Origin: Eubacterium sp. CAG:252
Lineage (GTDB): Bacteria > Bacillota > Clostridia > Lachnospirales > Lachnospiraceae
Assembly: GCA_000436535.1 (NCBI GenBank)
Contig: FR886341.1
Span: forward strand, 1-29,434
Reading direction: 5' to 3'
Length of the DNA stretch: 29,434 nt
Each line of letters opens with the position of its first letter. The stretch's first letter is position 1. Of this stretch, positions 22,168 to 29,434 are shown piece after piece. The position numbers and the translations under genes are program-made. The notes under the pieces were generated by a model. The model worked only from the letters and a program-made list of their open reading frames with translations. It did no database searches and was not told the DNA's origin.

Positions 22168-23850
22168 ATGCAGAATAGTGTATTAAATATATCAAAGGAA
22201 CAGGTAGAGAAAGCTATTGAAATACTCAATCCATGTATGAATGATTACATATATGTGTTTGACTTAAAAGAAGATTACTATATTATATCAGAACATGCGA
22301 TGGACAGATTCCTTCTGCCATCAGATAAGTTCTATGATGCAACAAAAAAGCATAAGGAGTTTGTGTATCCACATGATATTGCCAGGCTTACAGAAGAAAT
22401 AGGCATAATCAAGGCGGGTGGAAAAGAATTTCACAATATGAAGTACAGATGGCTTGACAGAAACCATAATCCTGTATGGATTAACTGCAGGGGTACGGTT
22501 CTGTATGATGATAATAAAGAGCCGCACTATCTTGTAGGCTGTATCAATGAGATAGGTCTTAAGCCGGAGGCTGATAATGTGAGCGGTCTTCTTGGCGAAT
22601 ACGCACTTGCGGATTATATGAAGGAAAAATGCGGTGACAGTATTCCAACAGGCTTTATGATAAGAATAGGTATAGATAAGTTCATTGCAATCAATGCAAA
22701 CTTCGGTACAAGTTATGGCGATTTTATATTAAAAAGAACTTCCGATTGTATCCTTGAGTGCATTAAAGAAAACCAGAGCCTGTTTAAGGCCGGCGCAGAT
22801 GAGTTTATAGTGGTAGATTTTGATGGCGGCAGTATAGATGAGGCTGTTGACATATATTTTAACTGCAAGAAGCGTGTCAATGAATTTATAGAAGATAATA
22901 AGTACGATATTGTGTATACACTGTCAGCAGGAATTATTGATACTAAAAATATAACAAGGGAAACTGAAAACTATATAAAAGTGTCAGAATTTGCCTTAAA
23001 GATGGCAAAAGATAACGGAAGAAATAATTATTATATATATAACGAAGAAGACTATAGCAGATATAAGAGAAAAAGATATATAAGCAAGGCACTTCACAAT
23101 GCAGTCAATAATGATTTTGAGGGTTTTGAGGTGTTCTATCAGCCGATAGTGGATGCTAATACATATATGCTTACAGGTGCTGAGGCACTTATGAGATTTT
23201 CAATGAAAAAAGAAGACTCTGATGAGAGGGAGTTTGTGTCACCTGTAGAGTTCATACCACTGCTTGAGGAAACAGGTCTTATCATACCTGCCGGAAAGTG
23301 GATACTTGAACAGTCGGCAAGACAGTGCAGTATATGGAATGAGAAAGTGAAAGGCTTCAGGGTTAATGTGAATATATCTTACATACAGGTTATGAAGAGT
23401 GATGTGTTTTCAGATATTATGTCAGTTATAAAAAAGTACGCACTTGAGCCTTCGTGTATAGGAATAGAGCTTACAGAGAGCGGATACCTTGACTCTAATA
23501 CACACTTTACACAGTTGTGGAGCAGACTTAAGGATAACGGAGTGTATGTGCTTCTTGATGATTTTGGAACTGGATATTCTAATCTTCATTGTTTAAGTGA
23601 CTTAAAGCCTAATTATATTAAGATAGACAGGTCATTTACATTAAAGGCATTAAAGAACAAGTATGATTATGAGCTTATGACAGATATTATCGATATGGCA
23701 CACAGCCTTGGACTTAAGCTATGCATAGAGGGTGTTGAAACATCTGATGACTTAAGAACATTAAGAAAGCTGGGAGCTGATTATATTCAGGGTTATCTTT
23801 TTGGCAAGCCGTATCCTGCATCGCTTTTTGAGAGCAGATATGTTAACTGA
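22168..23850 (+). CDS. PAS-GGDEF-EAL protein, probable c-di-GMP phosphodiesterase
   Basis: 560 residues, no membrane segments. A PAS domain (about 15-130; DYIYVFDLKEDYYIISEHA, then KYRWLDRNHNPVWINCRG) is followed by a GGDEF domain with the altered motif AGADEF (208-213) and no intact DxLTGLxNR start, so cyclase activity is doubtful. The EAL domain looks complete: EALMRF (339-344), NVNIS, ELTES, LDDFGTGYSNL (463-473), IKIDRSF, EGVET and IQGYLFGKP. It should hydrolyse c-di-GMP to pGpG. The ATG at 22168 has GGAAGGA about 9 bases upstream; ATGs at 22150 and 22162 are less well placed. It lies upstream of a chemoreceptor gene, so the locus may tune motility. Confidence 0.9.
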   Translation: MQNSVLNISKEQVEKAIEILNPCMNDYIYVFDLKEDYYIISEHAMDRFLLPSDKFYDATKKHKEFVYPHDIARLTEEIGIIKAGGKEFHNMKYRWLDRNHNPVWINCRGTVLYDDNKEPHYLVGCINEIGLKPEADNVSGLLGEYALADYMKEKCGDSIPTGFMIRIGIDKFIAINANFGTSYGDFILKRTSDCILECIKENQSLFKAGADEFIVVDFDGGSIDEAVDIYFNCKKRVNEFIEDNKYDIVYTLSAGIIDTKNITRETENYIKVSEFALKMAKDNGRNNYYIYNEEDYSRYKRKRYISKALHNAVNNDFEGFEVFYQPIVDANTYMLTGAEALMRFSMKKEDSDEREFVSPVEFIPLLEETGLIIPAGKWILEQSARQCSIWNEKVKGFRVNVNISYIQVMKSDVFSDIMSVIKKYALEPSCIGIELTESGYLDSNTHFTQLWSRLKDNGVYVLLDDFGTGYSNLHCLSDLKPNYIKIDRSFTLKALKNKYDYELMTDIIDMAHSLGLKLCIEGVETSDDLRTLRKLGADYIQGYLFGKPYPASLFESRYVN

Positions 23851-23934
23851 GTAACAAAATAGCATCTTATATGTAATATTTTAAATTGTATAGTATTATG
23901 AATGAAAGTTGAATGACAAAAAATCAACGAAATA

Positions 23935-23949
23935 TGTCATAAAATGACA
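23935..23949. promoter_or_regulatory. Palindrome TGTCAT-AAA-ATGACA before the chemoreceptor gene
   Basis: A perfect 6-3-6 inverted repeat about 80 bases before the start codon at 24031; another ATGACA half-site lies at 23913. A TATAAT follows at 23981-23986. Possible operator, regulator unknown. Confidence 0.3.
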
Positions 23950-24030
23950 ATATAAGAATGATTTTATCAGAGAAATGTTGTATAATAATAAACATTAAGT
24001 TAAAGATATTTTTCTGGAATGGAGGATGTT

Positions 24031-25335
24031 ATGGAAGATAAAGCTAATATTAGCAGAAAGCTTATTATGGCAGCAGTATTATTGCTTATACCAGTGTTTG
24101 CTGCTATGATTATTATTTTTGTATTATTGAGTAATGGAGTTATAGATGTATTAGTTGCATTTATTCTTATGATTGTAGTATTCGGAGTAATTCTTTTTGG
24201 CATTATCAGTCTTATAAGGACGATTATTATTCCGATAAAGGCAGCTATAACAGGTGTATCTATGGAAGATAAGGGTAACGAAAAGATAGCTGGAAAGCTT
24301 GAAAAGTTATCCGCAAGAAATGATGATATGGGTGAAATGGTGCGTAATATCCAGAGTACATTTGGTGGTTTTACCAATACCATATCAGCTATAAGAAAAG
24401 CAACCGGAGAGCTTGAACAGGTTTCTGACGAGTTCGTTAAAATGTTTACTTCCATGCAGGATGTTGTAAATAATACTAATTCGGCGGTAGACACGATTAC
24501 AGGCAATACAGAGATTGAGGCTGAAAAGGTTGAGAATATTAAAGTAAAGACAGATGCTATAAGCAAGGCAGTTGATAATATCCATAAGAATATCGAAGAC
24601 CTTAAGGAAAGCATTGATACAGTTACAGAATGTAACGACAGAGCCGCTGATATTATGAAGGAACTTATCCAGATTAGTGAAGAAAGCGGTCATGCTATGG
24701 ATGAGGTCAGCAAGGAAACTGCACGTACGAATGAGTCAGCACAGGAGATTAGAAAGGTTACAGAGATTATAGCTGGTATATCTAACCAGACTAACCTTTT
24801 AGCACTTAATGCAAGTATAGAGGCTGCAAGAGCTGGCGAAAACGGAAGAGGCTTCGCAGTTGTTGCTGAGCAGATAAGAGAGCTTGCCGACCAGTCAAGA
24901 GAGTCAACAGAGCACATTAACCAGATTGTCAATGACCTTATAGAGAATTCTAATATAAGTGTTGAAACTGCAAAGAAGGTATCAGAAGCATTTGAAAAGC
25001 AGGATGCCAAGATAAAGGATACAGAAGCCATATTTGGTACTCTTAATTCTGAGATTAACAGGGTTGGAGGCGCTGTCGGCGGTATTGCCGGTGAGGTTGA
25101 TGACCTTGAAGAACATAAGAATAATATAGCTGCAGGAGTTGATAATCTTGCAGAGTTCGCAGAGCAGAACGCTGAAAGCGGAAGAATTACAAGTGAGAAT
25201 ATGAAGAATCTTGAAAATGTAATGGTTAGCTGCAAGTCATCTACAGACAGAATTGTTAATGTATCTAATGAGCTTGTTTCAGAGATAAAGAACTTAAGCC
25301 AGAAGAAGCTTGGTAAGATTGATGTTATGAAGTAA
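24031..25335 (+). CDS. Methyl-accepting chemotaxis protein without an extracellular sensor domain
   Basis: 434 residues. Two close membrane helices (about 8-30 and 36-60; IMAAVLLLIPVFAAMIIIF and LVAFILMIVVFGVILFGII) leave no room for a periplasmic domain. The rest is a long coiled-coil signalling domain with the conserved tip NQTNLLALNASIEAARAGE followed by GRGFAVVAEQIRELADQS. It should feed the CheA/CheW complex and detect a cytoplasmic or membrane-linked signal. The ATG at 24031 sits 5 bases after GGAGG; an in-frame ATG at 24019 overlaps that region and is less likely. It lies 180 bases behind the c-di-GMP phosphodiesterase gene and is followed by a repeated terminator hairpin. Confidence 0.93.
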   Translation: MEDKANISRKLIMAAVLLLIPVFAAMIIIFVLLSNGVIDVLVAFILMIVVFGVILFGIISLIRTIIIPIKAAITGVSMEDKGNEKIAGKLEKLSARNDDMGEMVRNIQSTFGGFTNTISAIRKATGELEQVSDEFVKMFTSMQDVVNNTNSAVDTITGNTEIEAEKVENIKVKTDAISKAVDNIHKNIEDLKESIDTVTECNDRAADIMKELIQISEESGHAMDEVSKETARTNESAQEIRKVTEIIAGISNQTNLLALNASIEAARAGENGRGFAVVAEQIRELADQSRESTEHINQIVNDLIENSNISVETAKKVSEAFEKQDAKIKDTEAIFGTLNSEINRVGGAVGGIAGEVDDLEEHKNNIAAGVDNLAEFAEQNAESGRITSENMKNLENVMVSCKSSTDRIVNVSNELVSEIKNLSQKKLGKIDVMK

Positions 25336-25394
25336 AACGGAGTGTTCAGGTGCTGTTGTATTAATGAACGCAGGATAATAAGGTAAAGGATTAC

Positions 25395-25444
25395 AGCCAT
25401 AATGGTGTTATCGGGAAAGATAATGCTGTTGTGGCTTTTTTATT
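25395..25444 (+). terminator. Terminator hairpin with 18-pair stem (repeat copy 1)
   Basis: Arms AGCCATAATGGTGTTATC (25395-25412) and GATAATGCTGTTGTGGCT (25419-25436), loop GGGAAA, then a T-run. Thirteen Watson-Crick and five G-U pairs form in the plus-strand RNA. The same arms recur at 29377-29419. Confidence 0.85.
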
Positions 25445-25579
25445 TTTAGTATGTCATAAGCCAACCAATTCAACATATAAAAATTAAATGTTAAAATGTT
25501 CAATAATAGGTAAGTGATTTCTTAAAAATAAACATACACACCTTCCTAAGCTAAAATATGTAATATAAGTAAAGAAAAT

Positions 25580-25619
25580 TTAAGAACAATGTAAAAAATA
25601 AATTAAGAAATGTTAAGAA
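25580..25619. promoter_or_regulatory. TTAAGAA direct repeats before the phosphonate operon
   Basis: TTAAGAA occurs at 25580, 25603 and 25613, the last two one helical turn apart and just upstream of the -35 box. This spacing resembles activator sites of the PhoP/PhoB kind, but the regulator is unknown. The rest of 25445-25718 shows no gene. Confidence 0.3.
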
Positions 25620-25624
25620 ATATA

Positions 25625-25653
25625 TTGCAAATATGTTTAATATAGTGTATCAT
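25625..25653 (+). promoter_or_regulatory. Promoter of the phosphonate operon
   Basis: TTGCAA (25625-25630), 17 bases, TATCAT (25648-25653), about 65 bases before the first start codon. Confidence 0.55.
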
Positions 25654-25718
25654 CTTGAGTGAAATGAACAACACTTTTAAATTATGAACAAACGGTATTT
25701 ACAAGGAGGATAGGATGT

Positions 25719-26855
25719 ATGAATAACATTAAACGCAATATTTTGCTTAATCCGGGTCCATCAACAACAACAGATACGGTTAAGATGGCGCAGGTGGTTC
25801 CTGATATATGTCCAAGAGAGAAAGAATTTGTCTCACTTATGAAGGGACTTCGTGAGGACCTGGTTAAAATCGTCCACGGTGATACAGATGAGTATACAGC
25901 AGTATTATTTACAGGTTCAGGAACTATTAATATTGACGTATGTATGAACTCATTACTTCCGGAGGGAAAGAAGGTTCTTGTTATCAATAATGGTGCTTAC
26001 AGTACAAGGGCAGTAGAGATATGTCAGTATTACGGACTTGATTATATTAATCTTGAATTTCCTATAGACGAGCTTCCAGACCTTTCAGTAGTTGAACAGA
26101 CACTTAAAAGTAATCCTGATATTGCACTTGTTCACACAACACATAATGAAACAGGAACAGGAATACTTAATCCTATACGTCAAATAGGTGCTATTGCACA
26201 TAAGTACGGTGCGGTATTTTCTGTGGATACAACATCGACATATGCGATGAGACCAATAGACGTTAATAAGGACAATATTGATTTCTGTATGGCTTCGGCG
26301 CAGAAGGGACTTATGGCTATGACCGGACTTTCCTATATTGTAGGAAAAAGGGAGATTATCGAAAAGTCTAAGGATTATCCTAAGCGTTCATATTACTGCA
26401 ACCTTTATATGCAGTATGATTTCTTTGAAAAGACAGGGCAGATGCACTTTACACCTCCAGTACAGACTATATATTCTGTTATTCAGGCTCTTAAGGAATA
26501 CTGGGCAGAGGGTGAGGAAGCAAAGTGGGCACGCCATACACGCGTTTTCGAGGCTATACATAAAGGGCTGGATGAACTTGGCTTTAAAGATGTGATTAAA
26601 AGAGAATGGCAGGCTGGGCTTGTTGTTTCAGCCATATATCCGGATGACGTTAACTGGGACTTTGATAAAGTACACGATTATTGTTATGAGCGCGGATTTA
26701 CAATATATCCGGGTAAGATAAGCACTACTAATACATTCCGACTGTGTGCGCTTGGTGCTATTGATGAAGATGATATAACAGCATTTTTTAAGGTGTTTAA
26801 AGAAGCACTTGAAGCCAATAATATAGCGATACCGGTACATTACAATGAGGCTTAA
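25719..26855 (+). CDS. phnW: 2-aminoethylphosphonate:pyruvate transaminase
   Basis: 378 residues of PLP fold-type I, the normal length for PhnW. It shows LLNPGPSTTTDTVKMA at the start, FTGSGTINID (PLP phosphate region), HNETGTGILNP, FSVDTTSTY with Asp170, and ASAQKGLMA with the PLP lysine at 196. The enzyme interconverts 2-aminoethylphosphonate plus pyruvate and phosphonoacetaldehyde plus alanine. In many bacteria it starts AEP breakdown. Here no phosphonatase (PhnX) follows; instead PEP mutase and phosphonopyruvate decarboxylase do, so it should run in the biosynthetic direction and make AEP. The strong site AAGGAGG lies 9 bases before the ATG. First gene of a three-gene operon. Confidence 0.93.
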   Translation: MNNIKRNILLNPGPSTTTDTVKMAQVVPDICPREKEFVSLMKGLREDLVKIVHGDTDEYTAVLFTGSGTINIDVCMNSLLPEGKKVLVINNGAYSTRAVEICQYYGLDYINLEFPIDELPDLSVVEQTLKSNPDIALVHTTHNETGTGILNPIRQIGAIAHKYGAVFSVDTTSTYAMRPIDVNKDNIDFCMASAQKGLMAMTGLSYIVGKREIIEKSKDYPKRSYYCNLYMQYDFFEKTGQMHFTPPVQTIYSVIQALKEYWAEGEEAKWARHTRVFEAIHKGLDELGFKDVIKREWQAGLVVSAIYPDDVNWDFDKVHDYCYERGFTIYPGKISTTNTFRLCALGAIDEDDITAFFKVFKEALEANNIAIPVHYNEA

Positions 26856-26888
26856 GGGAATAGTATAAAATTAGGAGACGAAAGTAAA

Positions 26889-28208
26889 ATGAACAAAGGA
26901 GACAGTAAAATAATGAAAACAGTATATACATGTTTTTGTACAGATGTTATACATGAAGGACATCTTAATATAATAGAGCAGGCGCATAAGTATGGAAGAG
27001 TGGTAGTTGGAGCACTTTCAGATGAGGCATTAATCAGATATAACCGCTTTCCAACTATATCATTCGATGAGAGAATTAAGATGTATCAGGAGTTAGAAGG
27101 GGTTGACGAAGTCATTGTACAGAATACTATTATGTATGATGATGTGATTAAGAAGTTAAAGCCTGATTATGTAGTTCATGGAGATAACTGGAGAGAGGGC
27201 GCAGAGTCTGTTATACGTGAAAATGTGCTTTCGCTTTTATCAGAATATGGCGGAGAACTTATAGAAGTTCCATATACATACAATGAAAAAGTAAGAAAAA
27301 TAGACTCTACATTAAAGGAAAAGCTTGCTATGCCTGAGTATAGAAGAAAGCGTTTAAAGCAGCTTATAAAAATGTGTCCGGTTGTTAAGACAATAGAGGC
27401 ACACAGCGGTCTTACAGGTCTTATAGCAGAGAAGACTGTTGTCGAGGAGAATGGCAGACTTGACCAGTTTGATGCTATGTGGGTAAGTTCACTGTGTGAC
27501 AGTACGGCCAAAGGAAAGCCGGATATTGAACTTGTGGATATGTCATCACGTCTGCGCACAATCGATGATATTATGGAAGTTACTACTAAACCAATAATTC
27601 TTGATGGTGATACAGGCGGACTTACAGAGCATTTTGTATACAATGTAAGAACACTTGAACGAATGGGCGTTTCAGCTATTATTATTGAGGATAAAAAAGG
27701 ACTTAAGAAGAATTCACTGTTTGGTAATGAGGTTGAACAGACACAGGATTCTATTGAGGACTTCAGCGCAAAGATTGCAGCAGGCAAGAAGGCACAGCTT
27801 ACTGATGACTTTATGATTATTGCAAGAATAGAGAGCCTTATTCTTGAGAAAGGGATGGAAGATGCACTTACAAGGGCGTTTGCATTTGTTAAAGCAGGCG
27901 CAGATGGAATTATGATACACAGCCGTAAGAAAGACCCTACAGAAATACTTGAGTTCTGTGATGAGTTCCGTAAGAAGGATGCCAATACTCCGATAGTTGT
28001 AGTGCCATCTTCGTACAATGTTATCACAGAGGATGAGCTTGCAGCACACGGCGTGAACATAGTTATATATGCCAACCAGCTTACACGAAGCGCATTTCCA
28101 GCTATGAGACAGACAGCAGAGGATATTCTCCGCTACCACAGAGCTAAGGAGGTCGATGACAGACTTATGCCTATAAAAGATATTATAACACTTATTGATG
28201 AATTATAG
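26889..28208 (+). CDS. Bifunctional AEP cytidylyltransferase / phosphoenolpyruvate mutase
   Basis: 439 residues, two fused enzymes. Residues about 9-140 form a nucleotidyltransferase of the TagD/glycerol-3-phosphate cytidylyltransferase type with HEGH (22-25) and ISFDERIKM; in phosphonate loci this domain (PntC) makes CMP-AEP. Residues about 155-439 are PEP mutase (PepM/AepX) with ILDGDTGG (237-244) and the diagnostic EDKKGLKKNS (267-276), which separates mutases from isocitrate-lyase-like hydrolases. It thus both forms the C-P bond (PEP to phosphonopyruvate) and activates the end product. Two starts are possible: 26889 and 26913, each about 11 bases from a ribosome site; the second begins MKTVYTCFCTDV directly with the domain. 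The next gene starts immediately after. Confidence 0.93.
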   Translation: MNKGDSKIMKTVYTCFCTDVIHEGHLNIIEQAHKYGRVVVGALSDEALIRYNRFPTISFDERIKMYQELEGVDEVIVQNTIMYDDVIKKLKPDYVVHGDNWREGAESVIRENVLSLLSEYGGELIEVPYTYNEKVRKIDSTLKEKLAMPEYRRKRLKQLIKMCPVVKTIEAHSGLTGLIAEKTVVEENGRLDQFDAMWVSSLCDSTAKGKPDIELVDMSSRLRTIDDIMEVTTKPIILDGDTGGLTEHFVYNVRTLERMGVSAIIIEDKKGLKKNSLFGNEVEQTQDSIEDFSAKIAAGKKAQLTDDFMIIARIESLILEKGMEDALTRAFAFVKAGADGIMIHSRKKDPTEILEFCDEFRKKDANTPIVVVPSSYNVITEDELAAHGVNIVIYANQLTRSAFPAMRQTAEDILRYHRAKEVDDRLMPIKDIITLIDEL

Positions 28209-28219
28209 TGGAGGGAAGT

Positions 28220-29344
28220 ATGAAGGTTGAAAAGTTAGTTGAAATAATAGGTTCTGATTTTTATACAGGAGTTCCTGACTCACAGCTTAAGGCGCTGTGT
28301 AATTATCTTATTAATACATACGGAATTGATAAGAAACATCACATAATAGCGGCTAATGAGGGAAATTGTACAGCTCTTGCCGCTGGTTATCATCTTGCCA
28401 CAGGAAAAGTTCCTGTTGTATATATGCAGAATAGTGGAGAGGGAAATATAATTAATCCGGTTGCTTCACTTTTAAATGATAAGGTATATGCAATACCAGT
28501 AGTTTTTGTGATAGGCTGGAGAGGTGAACCAGGCATACATGATGAGCCACAGCATATATATCAGGGAGAGGTTACTATAAAGCTTCTTGATGATATGGGG
28601 ATTAAGTCATACGTCATAGGAACTGATACAACAGATGAAGAAGTAGAGGCAGCTATGGATGAGTTCCGTAAGGAGCTTGCATTAGGAAAGGATGTTGCAT
28701 TTGTCATACGAAAGGGCGCACTTAAGTATGATGAAAAGGTTGTATACGAGAATGATAACAGTATGTTAAGAGAAGATATAATAAAGCATATTGTCAGTGC
28801 AGCAGGAGAAGACCCTATTATATCAACGACAGGAAAGGCAAGCCGTGAGTTATTTGAAACGCGTGTTGCCAATGGACAAAGTCATAAGTATGATTTTCTT
28901 ACAGTAGGTTCAATGGGACACAGTTCATCTATAGCGCTTGGAGTAGCTGTCAATAAGCCGGATACAAAGGTATGGTGTATTGACGGGGATGGAGCAGTGC
29001 TTATGCATATGGGGGCTATGGCGGTAATAGGTGCAAATGCACCACATAATCTTGTACATATAGTTATTAATAACGGCGCGCATGAAACGGTCGGAGGCAT
29101 GCCTACGGTGGCTTCGGATATAGATGTTGCTGCAATAGCTAAGGCTTGTGGATATGCAAATGTTACAAGTGCAGGTACTTTTGATGAGCTTGATAAGGCT
29201 CTTGAGGCAGCTAAAAATGCAGACGAGCTTAGTTTTATAGAGGTTAAGTGTTCAATAGGCGCAAGGGATGACTTGGGACGTCCAACAACTACGGCACTGG
29301 AGAATAAGCAGAATTTTATGGAATATCTTAAGGAATTAAAGTAG
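28220..29344 (+). CDS. aepY: Phosphonopyruvate decarboxylase (ThDP-dependent)
   Basis: 374 residues, normal for Ppd/AepY. The N-terminal part has FYTGVPDSQLKALC, IIAANEGNCTALAAGYHLATG with the ThDP-activating Glu, and YMQNSGEGN. The C-terminal half has the ThDP/Mg motif GDGAVLMHMGAMAVIG ending in NN (INNGAHETVGG). It removes CO2 from phosphonopyruvate to give phosphonoacetaldehyde and so pulls the unfavourable mutase reaction forward. The ATG at 28220 lies just behind GGAGGGA, which itself overlaps the end of the preceding gene, so the two are coupled. An upstream in-frame GTG at 28208 is unlikely. A terminator follows, so transferases that use CMP-AEP must lie elsewhere. Confidence 0.95.
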   Translation: MKVEKLVEIIGSDFYTGVPDSQLKALCNYLINTYGIDKKHHIIAANEGNCTALAAGYHLATGKVPVVYMQNSGEGNIINPVASLLNDKVYAIPVVFVIGWRGEPGIHDEPQHIYQGEVTIKLLDDMGIKSYVIGTDTTDEEVEAAMDEFRKELALGKDVAFVIRKGALKYDEKVVYENDNSMLREDIIKHIVSAAGEDPIISTTGKASRELFETRVANGQSHKYDFLTVGSMGHSSSIALGVAVNKPDTKVWCIDGDGAVLMHMGAMAVIGANAPHNLVHIVINNGAHETVGGMPTVASDIDVAAIAKACGYANVTSAGTFDELDKALEAAKNADELSFIEVKCSIGARDDLGRPTTTALENKQNFMEYLKELK

Positions 29345-29376
29345 GATTAATTTTTGACAGACGGACGATAATGAAT

Positions 29377-29427
29377 AGCCATAATGGTGTTATCTATATG
29401 AGATAATGCTGTTGTGGCTGTTTTTAT
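29377..29427 (+). terminator. Terminator hairpin with 18-pair stem (repeat copy 2)
   Basis: Arms at 29377-29394 and 29402-29419 are identical to those at 25395-25436; the loop is TATATGA instead of GGGAAA. It is followed by GTTTTTATT and closes the phosphonate operon. Confidence 0.85.
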
Positions 29428-29434
29428 TGTGGCA

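Noticed and set aside
25719..26855. Phosphonate degradation by PhnW
   Set aside because: No phosphonatase gene is present and the operon encodes PEP mutase and phosphonopyruvate decarboxylase, which point to synthesis.

Overview
The window looks like the chromosome of a low-GC, anaerobic Firmicute, most likely a Lachnospiraceae member of the Lachnospira / Eubacterium / Butyrivibrio type. That placement rests on AT-rich spacers, heavy use of AGA, ATA and CTT codons, strong AGGAGG-type ribosome sites, a flavodiiron protein, and gene families typical of gut clostridia. It is inferred from gene content and codon use; no search was run.

Layout. (1) 1-3585: a minus-strand operon for a GPH-type symporter, a cinnamoyl/feruloyl-esterase-like hydrolase and an Old Yellow Enzyme-type reductase (cut by the window edge), with a divergent AraC regulator. 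(2) 3586-4581: gene debris, a membrane protein lacking its 5' end and a frameshifted Rpn-family nuclease. (3) 4582-6249: an unusual stretch with two 47-residue membrane peptides, an exported protein of unknown function and several large inverted repeats of about 85 bp. (4) 6334-9376: a solute-binding lipoprotein overlapping a hybrid histidine kinase. (5) 9564-9684: tRNA-Leu(AAG) and a terminator. (6) 9853-11665: a FecCD-type permease and its ATPase, with no binding protein beside them. (7) 12104-16710: a sulfur-assimilation operon: O-acetylhomoserine sulfhydrylase, siroheme sulfite reductase, TusA, thioredoxin, ThiS-like sulfur carrier, ThiF/MoeB-like activator, JAMM protease. (8) 16751-19418: a MITE-like element, thioredoxin reductase and a MATE exporter. 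(9) 19561-20724: flavodiiron protein with a Fur/PerR-like palindrome at its promoter. (10) 21001-25335: two divergent c-di-GMP-type proteins and a chemoreceptor. (11) 25719-29344: aminoethylphosphonate synthesis and CMP activation.

How the genes work together. The central operon reads as a protein-thiocarboxylate route to homocysteine. Sulfite reductase makes sulfide; TusA and thioredoxin may relay it. The ThiF-like enzyme activates the small carrier protein after the JAMM protease has trimmed the two residues that follow its Gly-Gly-Gly end, and MetY transfers the sulfur to O-acetylhomoserine. This matches the HcyS/HcyF/HcyD scheme described in Wolinella succinogenes, here in a Firmicute and with extra relay genes. 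The phosphonate operon runs phosphoenolpyruvate to phosphonopyruvate to phosphonoacetaldehyde to 2-aminoethylphosphonate to CMP-AEP, which suggests an AEP-decorated surface glycan or lipid. Signalling genes are frequent: SBP/kinase, two PAS/GGDEF-type proteins, a chemoreceptor.

Non-coding structure is rich. It includes two copies of an 18-bp terminator hairpin that pairs fully only as RNA (G-U wobbles), two copies of a nested GGATTGC hairpin repeat, a MITE whose terminal repeat seems to supply the -35 box of trxB, and the inverted-repeat cluster at 4.6-5.6 kb, which is the part of the window least explained by known families.
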